A stretch of DNA of 64,000 nt, taken from the NCBI GenBank assembly GCA_023386555.1, contig JAEWJK010000005.1:1-64000 (forward strand), given 5' to 3'. The notes beneath the pieces are model-generated. The model did not search any database and was not told where the DNA came from. It saw only the letters and a program-made list of their open reading frames with translations. The translations under genes were made by a program, and so were the position numbers. Source of the stretch: Bacteroidota bacterium. GTDB taxonomy: Bacteria; Bacteroidota; Bacteroidia; Chitinophagales; Chitinophagaceae. Shown here one piece after another: positions 34,771 to 43,855 of the stretch. The stretch's first letter is position 1. Each line of letters opens with the position of its first letter.

Positions 34771-35829
34771 ATGGCGAATCGCATAAATGAAGAACGATCA
34801 ACAAAGATCGTTGCAAACTGGATTTTTCTGGGTGTAGCAATGCTAATCATCCAGGTTTTATTAGGTGGAATTACAAGACTTACCGGTTCTGGTTTATCAA
34901 TCACAGAATGGAAACCGATAATGGGTGCTTTGCCACCAATGAATGAATCTGACTGGCAAATTGCTTTTAAAAAATACCAGAACATTGCACAGTTTAAATA
35001 CATCAATAATCATTTTACTTTATCAGATTTTAAATGGATTTTTTTCTGGGAATGGTTTCATCGTTTATGGGCCAGGATTATCGGCATTGCCTTTATTATT
35101 CCTTTCATCTATTTTTTGATAAAGGGGTATTTTAAAAAGTGGATGATCAATCCATTGATCATTTTATTCCTCCTCGGTGCTTTACAAGGGGCTATCGGCT
35201 GGATAATGGTGCAAAGCGGATTAAACCAGGAAGATATTTATGTTAGTCACATCAGACTTGCAGCACATTTCATTGCAGCAATGGTGTTAATCGTTTATGC
35301 ATTGATATTTGGAATGAAGCTGAGTGTAAAACCAAATCAAAAAATTGCTGATCGTTCACTCTGGAATTTCACGATGGCCCTTTTGATCATTCTTACCATC
35401 CAACTTTTTTACGGAGCATTTATGGCAGGATTGAAAGCAGCTCCTGCAGCACCAACCTGGCCAGACATGAGTGGTGTTTGGGTTCCTGAAATGAATAAAC
35501 TACACTGGACGAATCATGCAATAGCAGTACAGTTCATTCATCGAACTTTAGCTTATATACTACTGATTGGTTTTATTACCTGGTGGTTGAAAGCAAAGAA
35601 AAATAGCACATCAACCTTATTTAATCGATTAAAAAATTGGACTTTAGTTTTAGTTATTCTGCAGGTGTCATTAGGGATATTATCTGTATTGAATGCACTT
35701 AAAATTATTCCCGGCCAGTTTGGAACATTCGAGTGGCTGGCTCTTGCACATCAATTAGTTGGAATGATGCTTTTATTGGTGTTGTCAGCAGCTTTTTATC
35801 TCATCAAACGGTCATATCAACACACTTGA
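34771..35829 (+). CDS. ctaA: Heme A synthase, COX15/CtaA family
   Basis: 352 residues with eight predicted transmembrane helices. The family hallmarks are GGITRLTGSGLSITEWKP in helix 1, the heme-ligand histidines in WEWFHRLWARI, HIRLAAHF, FIHRTLAYI and LAHQLVGM, and the middle segment WPDMSGVWVPEM. The enzyme oxidises heme O to heme A in the inner membrane for cytochrome c oxidase. It has no cytochrome oxidase neighbours here. It is followed 28 bases later by a membrane patatin gene on the same strand, with no terminator between. Confidence 0.93.
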   Translation: MANRINEERSTKIVANWIFLGVAMLIIQVLLGGITRLTGSGLSITEWKPIMGALPPMNESDWQIAFKKYQNIAQFKYINNHFTLSDFKWIFFWEWFHRLWARIIGIAFIIPFIYFLIKGYFKKWMINPLIILFLLGALQGAIGWIMVQSGLNQEDIYVSHIRLAAHFIAAMVLIVYALIFGMKLSVKPNQKIADRSLWNFTMALLIILTIQLFYGAFMAGLKAAPAAPTWPDMSGVWVPEMNKLHWTNHAIAVQFIHRTLAYILLIGFITWWLKAKKNSTSTLFNRLKNWTLVLVILQVSLGILSVLNALKIIPGQFGTFEWLALAHQLVGMMLLLVLSAAFYLIKRSYQHT

Positions 35830-35857
35830 TGATATTTGATATATCTTTTGCCTGTTT

Positions 35858-38083
35858 ATGAAGAAATACCTGATCGGATTTTTCTATTCGCTGCCTATAC
35901 AGCTTTTCTTTCTGCACTTTCGCCGTTACCAGGTGTTCCTGATTTTTTGGTACGTATTCTTTGCTACGGTTAGTGGTTTTTTTTTAAAATCATTTGGTGC
36001 AAGATCTCTGTTCCTGGCTCCGGAGTATATGAATAAGGTTGATTTTCTTGCAACAGCTTTGGTAGGTTCTGCCATTGGTATTTTTATTATGAGCTGGAAC
36101 ATCACAACATTTATTTTACATACCAGGCATATCAGGTTTCTGGCTACCACTGCTCAACCTTTTTTAAAGTTTTGTATTAATAACGGAGTGTTTCCTGCTC
36201 TTTTCCTACTCTTGTATTTATATAAAGCAATTGAATATAACCGTTATCAGCAGCTTGTTTCAGCAGGTAAGATGGTGGAGCTGATAGCCGGTTTTGTAGC
36301 AGGTTTACTACTTGCTGTTGCGGCAGCATTTTATTATTTCTATGTTATCGACAAAAAAGTATACAAACGCTTTGGGCAAAAGTTGCTAAAGGCAAATAAA
36401 ATTTATCGCATTGCTTCGAAAAGAACAGTGCTTCCTCCGTTAAAAGGCGAGATAAGATGTGATTATTTTTTAAGTGCAAGATTAAAAGCAAGAAAGCCAA
36501 GGGATGTAAGGCATTACAGCGAAGAATTCCTGGATTCTATTTTTAAACGTCATCATATTGCATCCATTGTGGCTGTACTGATTGCGTTTTTATCGATGAT
36601 AGTAATAAGTTATTTATCTGACAGCTCTTATTTCCAGATTCCGGCAGCTGCAAGTGTTGCTATTTTTTGTGCGGTAGTAATTGCAGTAGCCGGAGCCTTT
36701 TCATTATTTCTCAGGTCATGGAGTATTCCCCTTTTGATTATTGCCTATTTTATCATTAACTGGATGTACCAGGAACATATGATCGATCCAAGAAATAAAA
36801 TACTTGGATTAGAATATGGCAAGGACAAAAAAGTTGACTATACAAGAAACAATGTGTTAAGGCTGGGCTCTCCTGAAAACGTTGAAGCTGATAAAAAAGG
36901 ATTTATAGAGATACTAAATAAATGGAAAGAAAAACAAGGAACAGACAAACCTGTAATGTACCTGGTTAATGTTAGTGGTGGAGGATTAAGAAGTTCTGCA
37001 TTTACAGTTGATGTAATGCAAAGATTGGATAGTTTAACAGGTGGGGATTTCATGAAGAAAACCTTTATGATAACAGGTGCTTCCGGTGGTATTTTAGGTG
37101 CTGCTTATTTCCGTGAATTATATTGGCTGAAACAGCAGGGCAATCCAATCAATTTGCAGGATAAACAATATTCAGACAATGTTTCAAAAGATCTGTTGAA
37201 TACTGTTTTCTCATCATTTGTAACGACTGATCTCCTTGCACCTACTCAAAAGGTCAACATTAATGGAGAAGAATACATTAAAGATCGTGGCTATCATTTT
37301 GAAAGGCGATTCAATGAAAACACAGGTGGTATACTCAATAAGAAATTGAAAGACTATATAGCACCTGAAAAGAATGCACAGATACCCATGATGCTTTTTC
37401 ATTCGGTGATTACATTGGATGGAAGACAGGTTGTGATTGGTACTCAGCCTGCAAGATTTTTCATGAGGGCAATTACAGATACAAACAATCTTTTTACCGG
37501 AGATCCCGATGCAATTGATTATGTTTCCTTCTTTAAGAATAATAATCCATACAACACCAGCATTCTTTCTGCGTTAAGATTGAACGCAACTTTTCCTTAC
37601 GTATTACCCAATGTTTTACTGCCAACTAAACCTGTTGTAGATGCAATGGATGCTGGTTTAAGAGACAATTACGGCTTGGAATCTTCACTTCGTTTCATTC
37701 ACACATTTAAAGATTGGCTGAAAGAAAATACGAGTAAAGTGATCATTGTTCAAATTCGTGGAAGAAGATTGGGTGAGTGGGAAGCTACAGAAGAAGGCTC
37801 AACCAATTTTTTTGGTGAGTTAACAGGGCCGATGTGGTTACTGCAAAACAATTATTATAAGCTACAGGATTACTATTTAGATGATCAGTTGCAATATATG
37901 TTCACTGCTTATGGCCCGGAATTACACAGAGTAAATTTTCAGTATGTACCTTCTAAAGAAGAAGCACATGCATCACTGAGTTTTCATTTAACTGCAGCAG
38001 AAAAAAAAGATATTAGAAGATCTCTAGATAATATTGGAAACACTAAAGAATACTTTAGGCTATTGCAGTTGAGTAAGCAATAG
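35858..38083 (+). CDS. Membrane-anchored patatin-like phospholipase
   Basis: 741 residues. The first ~310 hold about seven hydrophobic segments (for example residues 5-45, 57-85, 105-125, 140-165, 240-265, 270-310). From about residue 365 a patatin-like domain follows: the oxyanion loop VSGGGLRSSAF, the nucleophile elbow ITGASGGILGA (Ser in GASGG) and the Asp of the dyad in VDAMDAGLRDNYG. The Ser-Asp dyad is thus intact with DAG for the common DGG. Patatins hydrolyse acyl esters of lipids. The hydrophobic N-terminus would tether it to the inner membrane. It probably shares a transcript with ctaA, although no functional link is obvious. Substrate unknown. Confidence 0.8.
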   Translation: MKKYLIGFFYSLPIQLFFLHFRRYQVFLIFWYVFFATVSGFFLKSFGARSLFLAPEYMNKVDFLATALVGSAIGIFIMSWNITTFILHTRHIRFLATTAQPFLKFCINNGVFPALFLLLYLYKAIEYNRYQQLVSAGKMVELIAGFVAGLLLAVAAAFYYFYVIDKKVYKRFGQKLLKANKIYRIASKRTVLPPLKGEIRCDYFLSARLKARKPRDVRHYSEEFLDSIFKRHHIASIVAVLIAFLSMIVISYLSDSSYFQIPAAASVAIFCAVVIAVAGAFSLFLRSWSIPLLIIAYFIINWMYQEHMIDPRNKILGLEYGKDKKVDYTRNNVLRLGSPENVEADKKGFIEILNKWKEKQGTDKPVMYLVNVSGGGLRSSAFTVDVMQRLDSLTGGDFMKKTFMITGASGGILGAAYFRELYWLKQQGNPINLQDKQYSDNVSKDLLNTVFSSFVTTDLLAPTQKVNINGEEYIKDRGYHFERRFNENTGGILNKKLKDYIAPEKNAQIPMMLFHSVITLDGRQVVIGTQPARFFMRAITDTNNLFTGDPDAIDYVSFFKNNNPYNTSILSALRLNATFPYVLPNVLLPTKPVVDAMDAGLRDNYGLESSLRFIHTFKDWLKENTSKVIIVQIRGRRLGEWEATEEGSTNFFGELTGPMWLLQNNYYKLQDYYLDDQLQYMFTAYGPELHRVNFQYVPSKEEAHASLSFHLTAAEKKDIRRSLDNIGNTKEYFRLLQLSKQ

Positions 38084-38108
38084 TATTAAGCCAGCTATTG
38101 TGCAGAAA

Positions 38109-38140
38109 TGTATCTTCCGTTGCGTCGCACTCTTGTGCAA
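38109..38140 (-). repeat. Dispersed intergenic repeat, copy 4 (GTGCGACGCAACG core)
   Basis: Reverse-complement core at 38118-38130 (CGTTGCGTCGCAC) between the convergent patatin and lipid kinase genes. Confidence 0.6.
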
Positions 38141-38156
38141 TTATTAATTCTATTCA

Positions 38157-39053
38157 TCAGGGCTGTATCAGTTTGAAACAATCTTTTATGATATGTATGT
38201 CAAATACACCAGCTGATTCTTTCGGTTCTCCATCTATATGTAAAGGAGCATTATTATTATTCCTGATCTTTAACGATGGTGTTTGAAAGTAAATGATGTT
38301 TTTCTTCAAAGCTTCTGCAGCAAGTATCTGAATTTTATTTGCACCTCTTAATTGGCTGAGTATTGCAAAAGGTAACAAAGCTTTATTCATTTTCTGAACG
38401 ATCACCACATCTAATAATCCATCACTCAAACTTGCATGTGGAGCAATTGTTACTTTATTACCAAACTGATTGCTATTGGCAATACTTATAAAAAATGCAT
38501 CTGTTGTAAAAGTGAAATCGTTTATTTCAATATCAAATGAATAAGTTGATGCAGTAAAATAATTGATGAGTGTTTGTCGTGTATAGGTTAACAAACCTCT
38601 GGATGCTTTATTGGCAAATTCATGGGCAACCTTGGCATCAAAACCTAAACCGCTCAGCATGCAAGAGAATTTTCCGTTAATCATGAAGGCATCAACAGGT
38701 TTTTCTTTTCCATTAAAAATTAGTTGCAATGCCAACTGGCAATTTTTGGGGATCAAAGCTGTAAAAGCCAGGCCATTTCCAGAACCCATTGGAATAATGC
38801 CAAACACTACAGGCAAATCTTTCAAATAATTCACTACCTGGTTAACGGTTCCATCACCACCAACGATACCTACATGTGAGACACCTTCAGCGATTATCTT
38901 TTGCTTTACTTCAGCGTAATTTCCATCGATACACGTATCGCAGATCTCAAAAGAAATTTTTCTTCTTGCAGCCTCTTTATTGATCAACTCAATAACACCA
39001 TGCTTTTTTACTGTACCGGAGATTGGATTAACGAGAAAGATTATTTTTTTCAT
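38157..39053 (-). CDS. Diacylglycerol kinase family lipid kinase (YegS/BmrU type)
   Basis: 298 residues from the ATG at 39053 (MKKIIFLVNPISGTVKK); two codons further up only a TTG is available. The nucleotide-binding motifs are NPISG, GGDGTVNQVVNYL and PMGSGNGLAFT; C-terminal strands GLLDVVIVQKM and LHIDGEPKE complete the NAD-kinase-like two-domain fold. Such enzymes phosphorylate diacylglycerol or related lipids with ATP at the membrane. The start lies 2 bases after the stop of the upstream secreted-protein gene, so the two are likely co-translated. Confidence 0.92.
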   Translation of the reverse strand: MKKIIFLVNPISGTVKKHGVIELINKEAARRKISFEICDTCIDGNYAEVKQKIIAEGVSHVGIVGGDGTVNQVVNYLKDLPVVFGIIPMGSGNGLAFTALIPKNCQLALQLIFNGKEKPVDAFMINGKFSCMLSGLGFDAKVAHEFANKASRGLLTYTRQTLINYFTASTYSFDIEINDFTFTTDAFFISIANSNQFGNKVTIAPHASLSDGLLDVVIVQKMNKALLPFAILSQLRGANKIQILAAEALKKNIIYFQTPSLKIRNNNNAPLHIDGEPKESAGVFDIHIIKDCFKLIQP

Positions 39054-39055
39054 GA

Positions 39056-39487
39056 TCAAACTACCTCTAAGGTAGCAACCAAAATTCTTTTAGGCTTCAA
39101 TTCAGCAGCTTTTGCTGCATCTTTCGGAACTGCTAGGGTAAATATCTTGTATGTTCCCGGTTTTAATTTCTCCACCAGATCTTTCAGACCATAGTTATAA
39201 GCACCTGCAGATTCATTGATAGTGATCTTCGCTTCTCCTTCATCCTGATCGGTAATCTGGAAAGTTCTTACCCAGCCATTATCAAGTTCAGGAGCCAAAC
39301 CTCTGATAGAAAGTCTTTGTACGTTTGCGATCTTCTCTTTTGAGTTAATCGTGATTTTTTTATTAGTGTTATCCTCATTTAAATGAACACTAAAAATTTG
39401 CTTTTGTGCACTTAGCTTAAAAACATTCTGTTGTGCAAAAGAATTAAAGCTCAAAAAGCTTAGTATCAATATTATTAAGGTCTTCAT
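39056..39487 (-). CDS. Hypothetical secreted protein
   Basis: 143 residues with a signal peptide (MKTLIILILSFLSFNSFAQ). The mature part is beta-rich and lysine-rich (KKITINSKEKIANVQRLSIRG, then FQITDQDEGEAKITINES). No Cys, no sorting domain and no family I recognise. Probably periplasmic. It is immediately upstream of the lipid kinase gene (2-base gap) and 30 bases downstream of the KASIII gene, so the three probably form one operon on the minus strand. Confidence 0.7.
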   Translation of the reverse strand: MKTLIILILSFLSFNSFAQQNVFKLSAQKQIFSVHLNEDNTNKKITINSKEKIANVQRLSIRGLAPELDNGWVRTFQITDQDEGEAKITINESAGAYNYGLKDLVEKLKPGTYKIFTLAVPKDAAKAAELKPKRILVATLEVV

Positions 39488-39517
39488 AGTATTATTTAGC
39501 CTTTATAATCAAAAACA

Positions 39518-40573
39518 CTACCACTTTAACAAAGCACTGGCCCAGGTAAAACCACTTCCGAATGCTGCAAGGCAAACAAGATCACCTTTTTGTATCATTC
39601 CTGCTTCCCAGGCTTCGCATAAAGCTATTGGTACTGAGGCAGCTGTAGTATTGCCATATTTTTGTATGTTATTGAATACCTGCTCATCTCTCAATTTTAA
39701 TTTTTGCTGTACAAATTGGGCAATTCTAAGGTTAGCCTGGTGAGGGATCAACGCTTTTATGTCTGAAGGTTGATAGCCATTCTTTGTTAAAGCTTCCATT
39801 ATCACTTCAGGAAATTTTACTACCGCTTTTTTAAATACAGCCTGTCCATCCATATTTGGAAAGAGTTGTGCATTATCGATCATTTGATGGCTCATGAACA
39901 TGTTGGCTATTTCTGCATTATCAAAATCTGCCAGGCCTTCTTTCCAATGATTTGCATGTGTACCCGGATTATACATAGCAAGGATTTCTGCTTCTGATCC
40001 ATCACTATGCAAATGTGTACTTAAAATACCTCTATCATTTTCTTCGGTTGGTTGTAAAACAACAGCACCGGCACCATCACCAAAAATCACTGAAACATTT
40101 CGGCCTCGTGTGGTCATGTCTAATCCGAATGAATGTTTTTCAGCCCCGATCACAAGTATGTTTTTATACATCCCTGTTTTAATGAATTGATCAGCTACAC
40201 TTAGTGCATAAACAAAACCGCTGCATTGATTACGGACATCAAGAGCCCCAATTTCTTTCATCTGCATGGCTCTTTGTACCAACACACCACAACCTGGAAA
40301 ATAGTAATCAGGAGAAAGGGTGGCAAAAACAATGAAGTCAATATCCTGTGGTGTAATACCTGCTCTTTCTATGGCGATTTTCGAAGCTTCAACAGCCATT
40401 GTTGTGGTTGTTTCTTCTGTTCTGTGTGCGAATCGCCTTTCTTTTATACCTGTTCTTTCCTGGATCCAGTCATCACTGGTATCCATATATCTTGTCAAAT
40501 CGTTGTTCGTTACTACATTCTCGGGTACATACATTCCGATACCTGCAACAATACTTTTGGGCATGGCAATCAT
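39518..40573 (-). CDS. 3-oxoacyl-ACP synthase III family protein
   Basis: 351 residues, thiolase fold. The catalytic triad of KASIII is complete: Cys in DVRNQCSGFVYALS, His in ALIPHQANLRI and Asn in YGNTTAASVP; the N-terminal WIQERTGIKERRF and C-terminal AFGSGFTWASALLKW are standard. FabH condenses acetyl-CoA with malonyl-ACP to start fatty acid synthesis. The protein is longer than typical FabH (~320-330), with an insertion around LAMYNPGTHANHWKEG, so it may be a paralogue for a specialised acyl chain rather than the housekeeping FabH. A second ATG three codons in (40564) is an equal start. Confidence 0.88.
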   Translation of the reverse strand: MIAMPKSIVAGIGMYVPENVVTNNDLTRYMDTSDDWIQERTGIKERRFAHRTEETTTTMAVEASKIAIERAGITPQDIDFIVFATLSPDYYFPGCGVLVQRAMQMKEIGALDVRNQCSGFVYALSVADQFIKTGMYKNILVIGAEKHSFGLDMTTRGRNVSVIFGDGAGAVVLQPTEENDRGILSTHLHSDGSEAEILAMYNPGTHANHWKEGLADFDNAEIANMFMSHQMIDNAQLFPNMDGQAVFKKAVVKFPEVIMEALTKNGYQPSDIKALIPHQANLRIAQFVQQKLKLRDEQVFNNIQKYGNTTAASVPIALCEAWEAGMIQKGDLVCLAAFGSGFTWASALLKW

Positions 40574-40720
40574 TTGAAAATGGAAAGTATGTAATTAATG
40601 CAAGTGAACCTATAGTGGTTTTCTGGCTTGCTTATTCAGTAAGCTATTTTACCTGTTCAGCTAATTCGGTATTGCTTATCAGGTAAATAAATATTAATTT
40701 GTTTCTGAAATATAACGCTT

Positions 40721-41650
40721 ATGAAAAAAAGTTACTTACTAATTGTATCTGCATTATTATTTGTTATTAACCTGAATGCAGCAACTGTGGTTGTTCAGGT
40801 AGTGAGCAATCAATTCAATCCATCCGTTGTAAACGTAACGGTAGGAGACATCGTACGATTCGATTTTTCTGCCGGAGGTTTTCACAATGCAACTACTAAC
40901 GGCGTTACAAACAGCCGTCCTGCAGGTGCAGCTGCTATCTATAGCGGCAACCCTGGTACAGTAAGTGGTACTTACGATTATACCGTAACTCATGTAGGCA
41001 CCTACAAATACATCTGTGAAGCACATGCTGATCCATCCACATTCACCGGAATGGTAGGACAAATAGTTGCCAGCGGACCTATGCCTGCTCTATTAAGAGA
41101 GTTTATTGTAAGTAGTTCACCAGATAAGACTCCATTGTTATCCTGGACGACATTAAATGAAGTGAATGTTGATCATTTTTCGATTCGGAGAAGTATCGAT
41201 GGGGTTAATTTCAAAGAAGTAGCCTCAGTTAGAGCAACAGGCTCTGTAGGAAGTGAAAAGACTTATTCTTATACTGATAAAGCCTCGACAGACCAATATA
41301 AATACATCTATTATCACATCGCTATTGTTGATAAGGATGGGTCTGAAAAGCTTACGGCTATTAAGATGTTTAAGAATCCTGCTTCTATAGCAAAACTGGT
41401 AACGCAGATTGGCCCTAATCCAATATCAAAGCCTGGCCAGTTGATGGTATATTTCAATTCTGAAAAAAATAATTTCTTAAACGTACAGGTGTTTGATATG
41501 AGTGGTAAGAAAGTATTAGACACCAGGATGCAGGCTTTCCCAGGAATAAATAATGGTCATGTGCATGTTTGCGATTTTGAATCAGGAACCTATACTTTCA
41601 GGTTTAGTATGGATGGAGTTTTGGAAACGAAAAAAGTTGTTGTTCAATAA
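40721..41650 (+). CDS. Secreted cupredoxin with type A T9SS sorting domain
   Basis: 309 residues with a signal peptide (MKKSYLLIVSALLFVINLNA). Residues 22-118 form a plastocyanin-like domain whose copper ligands are visible: H55 (GGFHNATT), C99 and H102 (YICEAHAD) and M111 (FTGMVG). The spacing between the second His and Met is eight residues, longer than in plastocyanin. A fibronectin-like linker follows (LLSWTTLNEVNVDHFSIRRS), then a type A T9SS sorting domain from IGPNPISKPG. It should be a surface or secreted blue-copper protein, perhaps for extracellular electron transfer or copper handling. Copper binding is inferred from ligands only. Confidence 0.88.
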   Translation: MKKSYLLIVSALLFVINLNAATVVVQVVSNQFNPSVVNVTVGDIVRFDFSAGGFHNATTNGVTNSRPAGAAAIYSGNPGTVSGTYDYTVTHVGTYKYICEAHADPSTFTGMVGQIVASGPMPALLREFIVSSSPDKTPLLSWTTLNEVNVDHFSIRRSIDGVNFKEVASVRATGSVGSEKTYSYTDKASTDQYKYIYYHIAIVDKDGSEKLTAIKMFKNPASIAKLVTQIGPNPISKPGQLMVYFNSEKNNFLNVQVFDMSGKKVLDTRMQAFPGINNGHVHVCDFESGTYTFRFSMDGVLETKKVVVQ

Positions 41651-41672
41651 GGTGTTATTAAATAAATGGTGG

Positions 41673-41700
41673 AGCCTTGTAGTAATACGAGGCTTTATCG
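41673..41700 (+). terminator. Terminator after the cupredoxin gene
   Basis: AGCCTTGTA, loop GTAA, TACGAGGCT (9 bp, one G-U), then TTATCGTTTT. Confidence 0.7.
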
Positions 41701-41726
41701 TTTTCGGGTACTAGAAGATCAATAGC

Positions 41727-41770
41727 GTTCTGAACGTACAAGTGAGTGACACAACAGCAGTTAAATAGTT
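41727..41770 (+). repeat. Dispersed intergenic repeat, copy 5 (GTACAAGTGAGTGACACAAC)
   Basis: Core at 41736-41755 with flanks GTTCTGAAC and AGCAGTTAAATAG. It aligns with the copies at 31145, 53274 and, more distantly, 4816. Confidence 0.75.
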
Positions 41771-41809
41771 GTTCCTCAGTTCGTAACATAATATTCACTT
41801 CTTTTAAAG

Positions 41810-41839
41810 TTTTTCCCTCGATGTAAAGCCATACCTTTG
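41810..41839 (+). promoter_or_regulatory. Promoter of typA
   Basis: TTT at 41810-41812, exactly 19 bases, then TACCTTTG at 41832-41839: an exact -7 box at the standard Bacteroidota spacing, predicting transcription from about 41846. Confidence 0.6.
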
Positions 41840-41879
41840 CCGACCTTTTTATTTGGGTGATCAGTTTGATTTGGTTGAA

Positions 41880-41926
41880 TGTGTTAATTCAGTACTGCCT
41901 CATAACTAATCACCTTTATTAACACA
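41880..41926 (+). other. Inverted repeat in the typA 5' untranslated region
   Basis: TGTGTTAAT (41880-41888) and ATTAACACA (41918-41926) are perfect 9-base inverted repeats ending eight bases before the typA ATG. They could form a stem that masks the start region. The stretch GTTGAATGTGTTAAT also occurs before polA (about 19827). Confidence 0.4.
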
Positions 41927-41934
41927 ATCAACAA

Positions 41935-43746
41935 ATGAATATTAGGAACATCGCCATTATTGCACACGTTGACCATGGTAAGACAACACTGGTCGACAGG
42001 ATCTTACACACTACAAAAGTTTTCCGTGAAAACCAGGATACCGGAGAACTCATTATGGATAGCAACGACCTGGAAAGAGAAAGAGGTATCACCATTTTTA
42101 GTAAGAATGCTGCCGTTACATATAATGATGTTAAGATCAATGTGATTGATACACCTGGTCACAGTGACTTTGGTGGTGAAGTGGAAAGAGTTTTAAAAAT
42201 GGCTGATGGCGTTATTTTGTTGGTGGATGCTTTTGAAGGTCCAATGCCACAAACTCGTTTTGTACTTCAGAAAGCTTTGCAGCTGAACCTAAAGCCTATC
42301 GTGGTTATTAATAAAGTAGATAAAGATAATTGCCGTCCTGATGAAGTGCATGATGCAGTATTTGAACTGTTCTTTAACCTGGATGCTAATGAAGAACAGC
42401 TGAACTTCCCTACTTACTATGGTAGTGGTAAGAATGGCTGGTTTAATGATAGTCTTACACCTACAGAAGATATTCTTCCTTTAATGGATGGTATCATTAA
42501 ATATGTTCCGCCTCCAAAAATTGCTGAAGGTCCGTTGCAAATGCAGATCACTTCTTTGGACTATTCTTCTTTCTTAGGAAGAATTGCTATTGGTAAAGTT
42601 GCAAGAGGTGTAGTTAAAGAAGGTCAGCAAATTGCTTTAATGCAGGCCGATGGAACGATTAAGAAGATCAAGATCCGTGAATTATATGTATTTGAAGGAA
42701 TGGGTAAGAGAAAGGTAACAGAAGTTGTTGCCGGTGATCTTTGTGCTGTTGTTGGATTGGAAGATTTCAATATCGGTGATACGATTGCTGATGTGGAGAA
42801 TCCTGAAGCATTGCCATTGATCAGTGTGGATGAACCTACGATGAGCATGTTGTTTAGCATTAACAACTCTCCTTTCTTCGGTAAAGATGGAAAGTTTGTT
42901 ACATCACGTCACCTTCGTGATCGTTTAATGAAAGAAACGGAGAAGAACCTTGCATTAAAAGTAGAAGATACAGACAGTGCTGATAGTTTCTTAGTGTACG
43001 GCCGTGGTATTCTTCACTTAGGTATTTTGGTTGAAACCATGAGACGGGAAGGATATGAGTTAACTGTTGGTAATCCACAGGTGCTTGTTAAGTATATTGA
43101 TGGAAAGAAATGTGAGCCTTACGAGAATTTGGTAGTGGATGTTCCTGCTGAATTTAGCGGTAAGGTAATTGATCTGGTAACTCAACGTAAAGGAGAGATG
43201 CAGGTGATGGAAAGCAAAGGAGAGATGCAGCATTTAGAATTTGAAATTCCTTCAAGAGGTTTGATTGGTCTTCGTTCACAGATGTTGACCAATACTGCAG
43301 GTGAAGCTGTAATGGCACATCGTTTTATTGAATATAAACCATGGAAAGGACCAATCCCTGGACGTAACAATGGTGTATTGATCTCTAAGAACCAGGAAAA
43401 GACAACCGGTTATTCAATTGATAAATTGCAAGACAGAGGTACATTCTTTGTTGAGCCAGGTGAAGAAGTGTATGTAGGGCAGATCATTGCTGAACATATT
43501 AAACCGGGAGATCTTGTTGTAAATGCAACAGAACCTAAGAAGCTTACGAACCATAGAGCCAGTGGAAGTGATGATGCTTCACGTATCGCTCCAAAAACTT
43601 TAATGACACTGGAAGAATGTATGGAATACATACAGGAAGATGAGTGTATTGAAGTAACGCCTAAGAATATTCGTATGCGTAAGGTGATATTGAATGAAGA
43701 GGACCGCAAAAAGGTTTCTAAGAAAATGAGTTCCGAAGCTGTTTAA
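41935..43746 (+). CDS. typA: Ribosome-associated translational GTPase TypA/BipA
   Basis: 603 residues. GTPase motifs: G1 AHVDHGKTTL, G2 around ERERGITIFSKNA, G3 DTPGHSDFGGEVERVL, G4 NKVDKDN. EF-G-like beta-barrel and domain III/V follow, then the BipA-specific C-terminal domain (LVYGRGILHLGILVETMRREGYEL, GRNNGVLIS). It binds the ribosome and supports 50S assembly and growth at low temperature or under stress. Length and motifs are standard. It has its own promoter with an 86-base leader and its own terminator. Confidence 0.97.
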   Translation: MNIRNIAIIAHVDHGKTTLVDRILHTTKVFRENQDTGELIMDSNDLERERGITIFSKNAAVTYNDVKINVIDTPGHSDFGGEVERVLKMADGVILLVDAFEGPMPQTRFVLQKALQLNLKPIVVINKVDKDNCRPDEVHDAVFELFFNLDANEEQLNFPTYYGSGKNGWFNDSLTPTEDILPLMDGIIKYVPPPKIAEGPLQMQITSLDYSSFLGRIAIGKVARGVVKEGQQIALMQADGTIKKIKIRELYVFEGMGKRKVTEVVAGDLCAVVGLEDFNIGDTIADVENPEALPLISVDEPTMSMLFSINNSPFFGKDGKFVTSRHLRDRLMKETEKNLALKVEDTDSADSFLVYGRGILHLGILVETMRREGYELTVGNPQVLVKYIDGKKCEPYENLVVDVPAEFSGKVIDLVTQRKGEMQVMESKGEMQHLEFEIPSRGLIGLRSQMLTNTAGEAVMAHRFIEYKPWKGPIPGRNNGVLISKNQEKTTGYSIDKLQDRGTFFVEPGEEVYVGQIIAEHIKPGDLVVNATEPKKLTNHRASGSDDASRIAPKTLMTLEECMEYIQEDECIEVTPKNIRMRKVILNEEDRKKVSKKMSSEAV

Positions 43747-43776
43747 TTTCGATTTCAGTTGATAATAATATTCTCC

Positions 43777-43804
43777 GCCGTTCCATTTGGAGCGGCTTTT
43801 TTTA
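43777..43804 (+). terminator. Terminator of typA
   Basis: GCCGTTCC, loop ATTT, GGAGCGGC (8 bp, one G-U), then TTTTTTT. Confidence 0.85.
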
Positions 43805-43855
43805 TATGATAGATGTTAGCCTGCTGTTTTGCAGCTTTCATTTATGTTTGCATTC

